Shown here one piece after another: positions 63,847 through 64,000 of a stretch of DNA of 64,000 bases. The translations under genes and the position numbers were made by a program. Source of the DNA: Halioxenophilus aromaticivorans (GTDB taxonomy: Bacteria; Pseudomonadota; Gammaproteobacteria; Pseudomonadales; Cellvibrionaceae); NCBI RefSeq assembly GCF_042850945.1, contig NZ_AP031496.1, forward strand, positions 2,914,001-2,978,000, read 5' to 3'. The notes beneath the pieces were generated by a model. The model was not told the DNA's origin. It saw only the letters and a program-made list of their open reading frames with translations, and made no database searches. The first letter of the stretch is position 1. Each line of letters begins with the position of its first letter.

Positions 63847-64000
63847 CTAGCGGCCACCGATGGGATAATTGGGCGCCTCTTTGGTAATTTGGACATCGTG
63901 AACGTGGCTTTCGCCCATGCCAGCAGAGGTAACTCGCACAAACTCTGGTTTAGTACGCATTTCATCAATGGTGGCACAGCCGGTATAGCCCATTGCCGAG
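63847..64000 (-). CDS. guaB: IMP dehydrogenase, C-terminal end (partial)
   Basis: The window edge cuts the gene; only the last 50 codons are present. They read SAMGYTGCATIDEMRTKPEF, then ITKEAPNYPIGGR and stop, the standard end of bacterial IMP dehydrogenase, which makes XMP for GuaA. The guaB-guaA order is the usual one. Confidence 0.93.
   Translation of the reverse strand, partial: SAMGYTGCATIDEMRTKPEFVRVTSAGMGESHVHDVQITKEAPNYPIGGR

Noticed and set aside
1..64000. CRISPR array, tRNA or rRNA genes
   Set aside because: No regularly spaced repeat array and no cloverleaf or rRNA-like sequence was found on either strand; the only tandem repeat (28243-28306) has no spacers.

Overview
The window looks like chromosomal DNA of a marine-type gammaproteobacterium in the Pseudomonadales/Cellvibrionales range. 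The main evidence is gene order. A minus-strand core block reads asd - fimV - truA - trpF - trpB - trpA - accD - folC - SPOR protein - cvpA - purF - metZ, close to the Pseudomonas arrangement but with trpBA still between trpF and accD. It is followed by a moxR - DUF58 - tgpA operon and cdd. The right edge holds guaB (partial) and guaA. The genus cannot be fixed from the sequence alone.

Layout. 1-20.3 kb: housekeeping core (pyrimidine salvage, TgpA transglutaminase operon, methionine, purine, fatty-acid, folate and tryptophan synthesis, tRNA pseudouridylation, FimV, aspartate-semialdehyde dehydrogenase). 20.5-30.9 kb: small envelope and accessory genes (SUKH-like, DUF1330, two DUF4398 lipoproteins of which one carries an OmpA domain, HerA-like ATPase, YidB-like, DUF2845), DNA polymerase IV, gamma-carbonic anhydrase-like protein, an amino-acid dehydrogenase-like protein and an SDR. 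31-40.1 kb: a putative iron or metal uptake locus (membrane di-iron hydroxylase, TonB receptor, imelysin lipoprotein, DUF4856 lipoprotein, second TonB receptor) with Fur-box-like sites ahead of both transcription units. 40.4-44.2 kb: an SDR gene split by a complete IS3-family element with a 4-bp target duplication, a decayed group II intron maturase, and a cold-shock gene. 44.9-47.5 kb: an operon of one secreted Cys/Trp eight-repeat protein and two transglutaminase-like proteins. 47.6-48.7 kb: pseudogene debris (DUF1611, IS3 fragment).

48.7-62.2 kb is accessory DNA anchored at the 3' end of guaA. The last 12 bases of guaA (62192-62203) recur in the same orientation at 53396-53407, 300 bp ahead of a tyrosine integrase. 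This is the arrangement expected for two tandem islands at the guaA hot spot. The inner island (about 48.7-53.4 kb, GC-rich) carries the integrase, an AbiE type IV toxin-antitoxin pair with two palindromic operators, an AlpA-like regulator and a remnant of a DUF3732 (ABC-3C) defence ATPase. The outer segment (53.4-62.2 kb) is a patchwork of broken genes: a truncated prolyl iminopeptidase, a carboxylesterase, an acyl-CoA dehydrogenase fused in frame to a TonB-receptor barrel, a truncated thiolase, and one complete plus one truncated copy of an IS91/ISCR-like element. No tRNA, rRNA or CRISPR array was seen.
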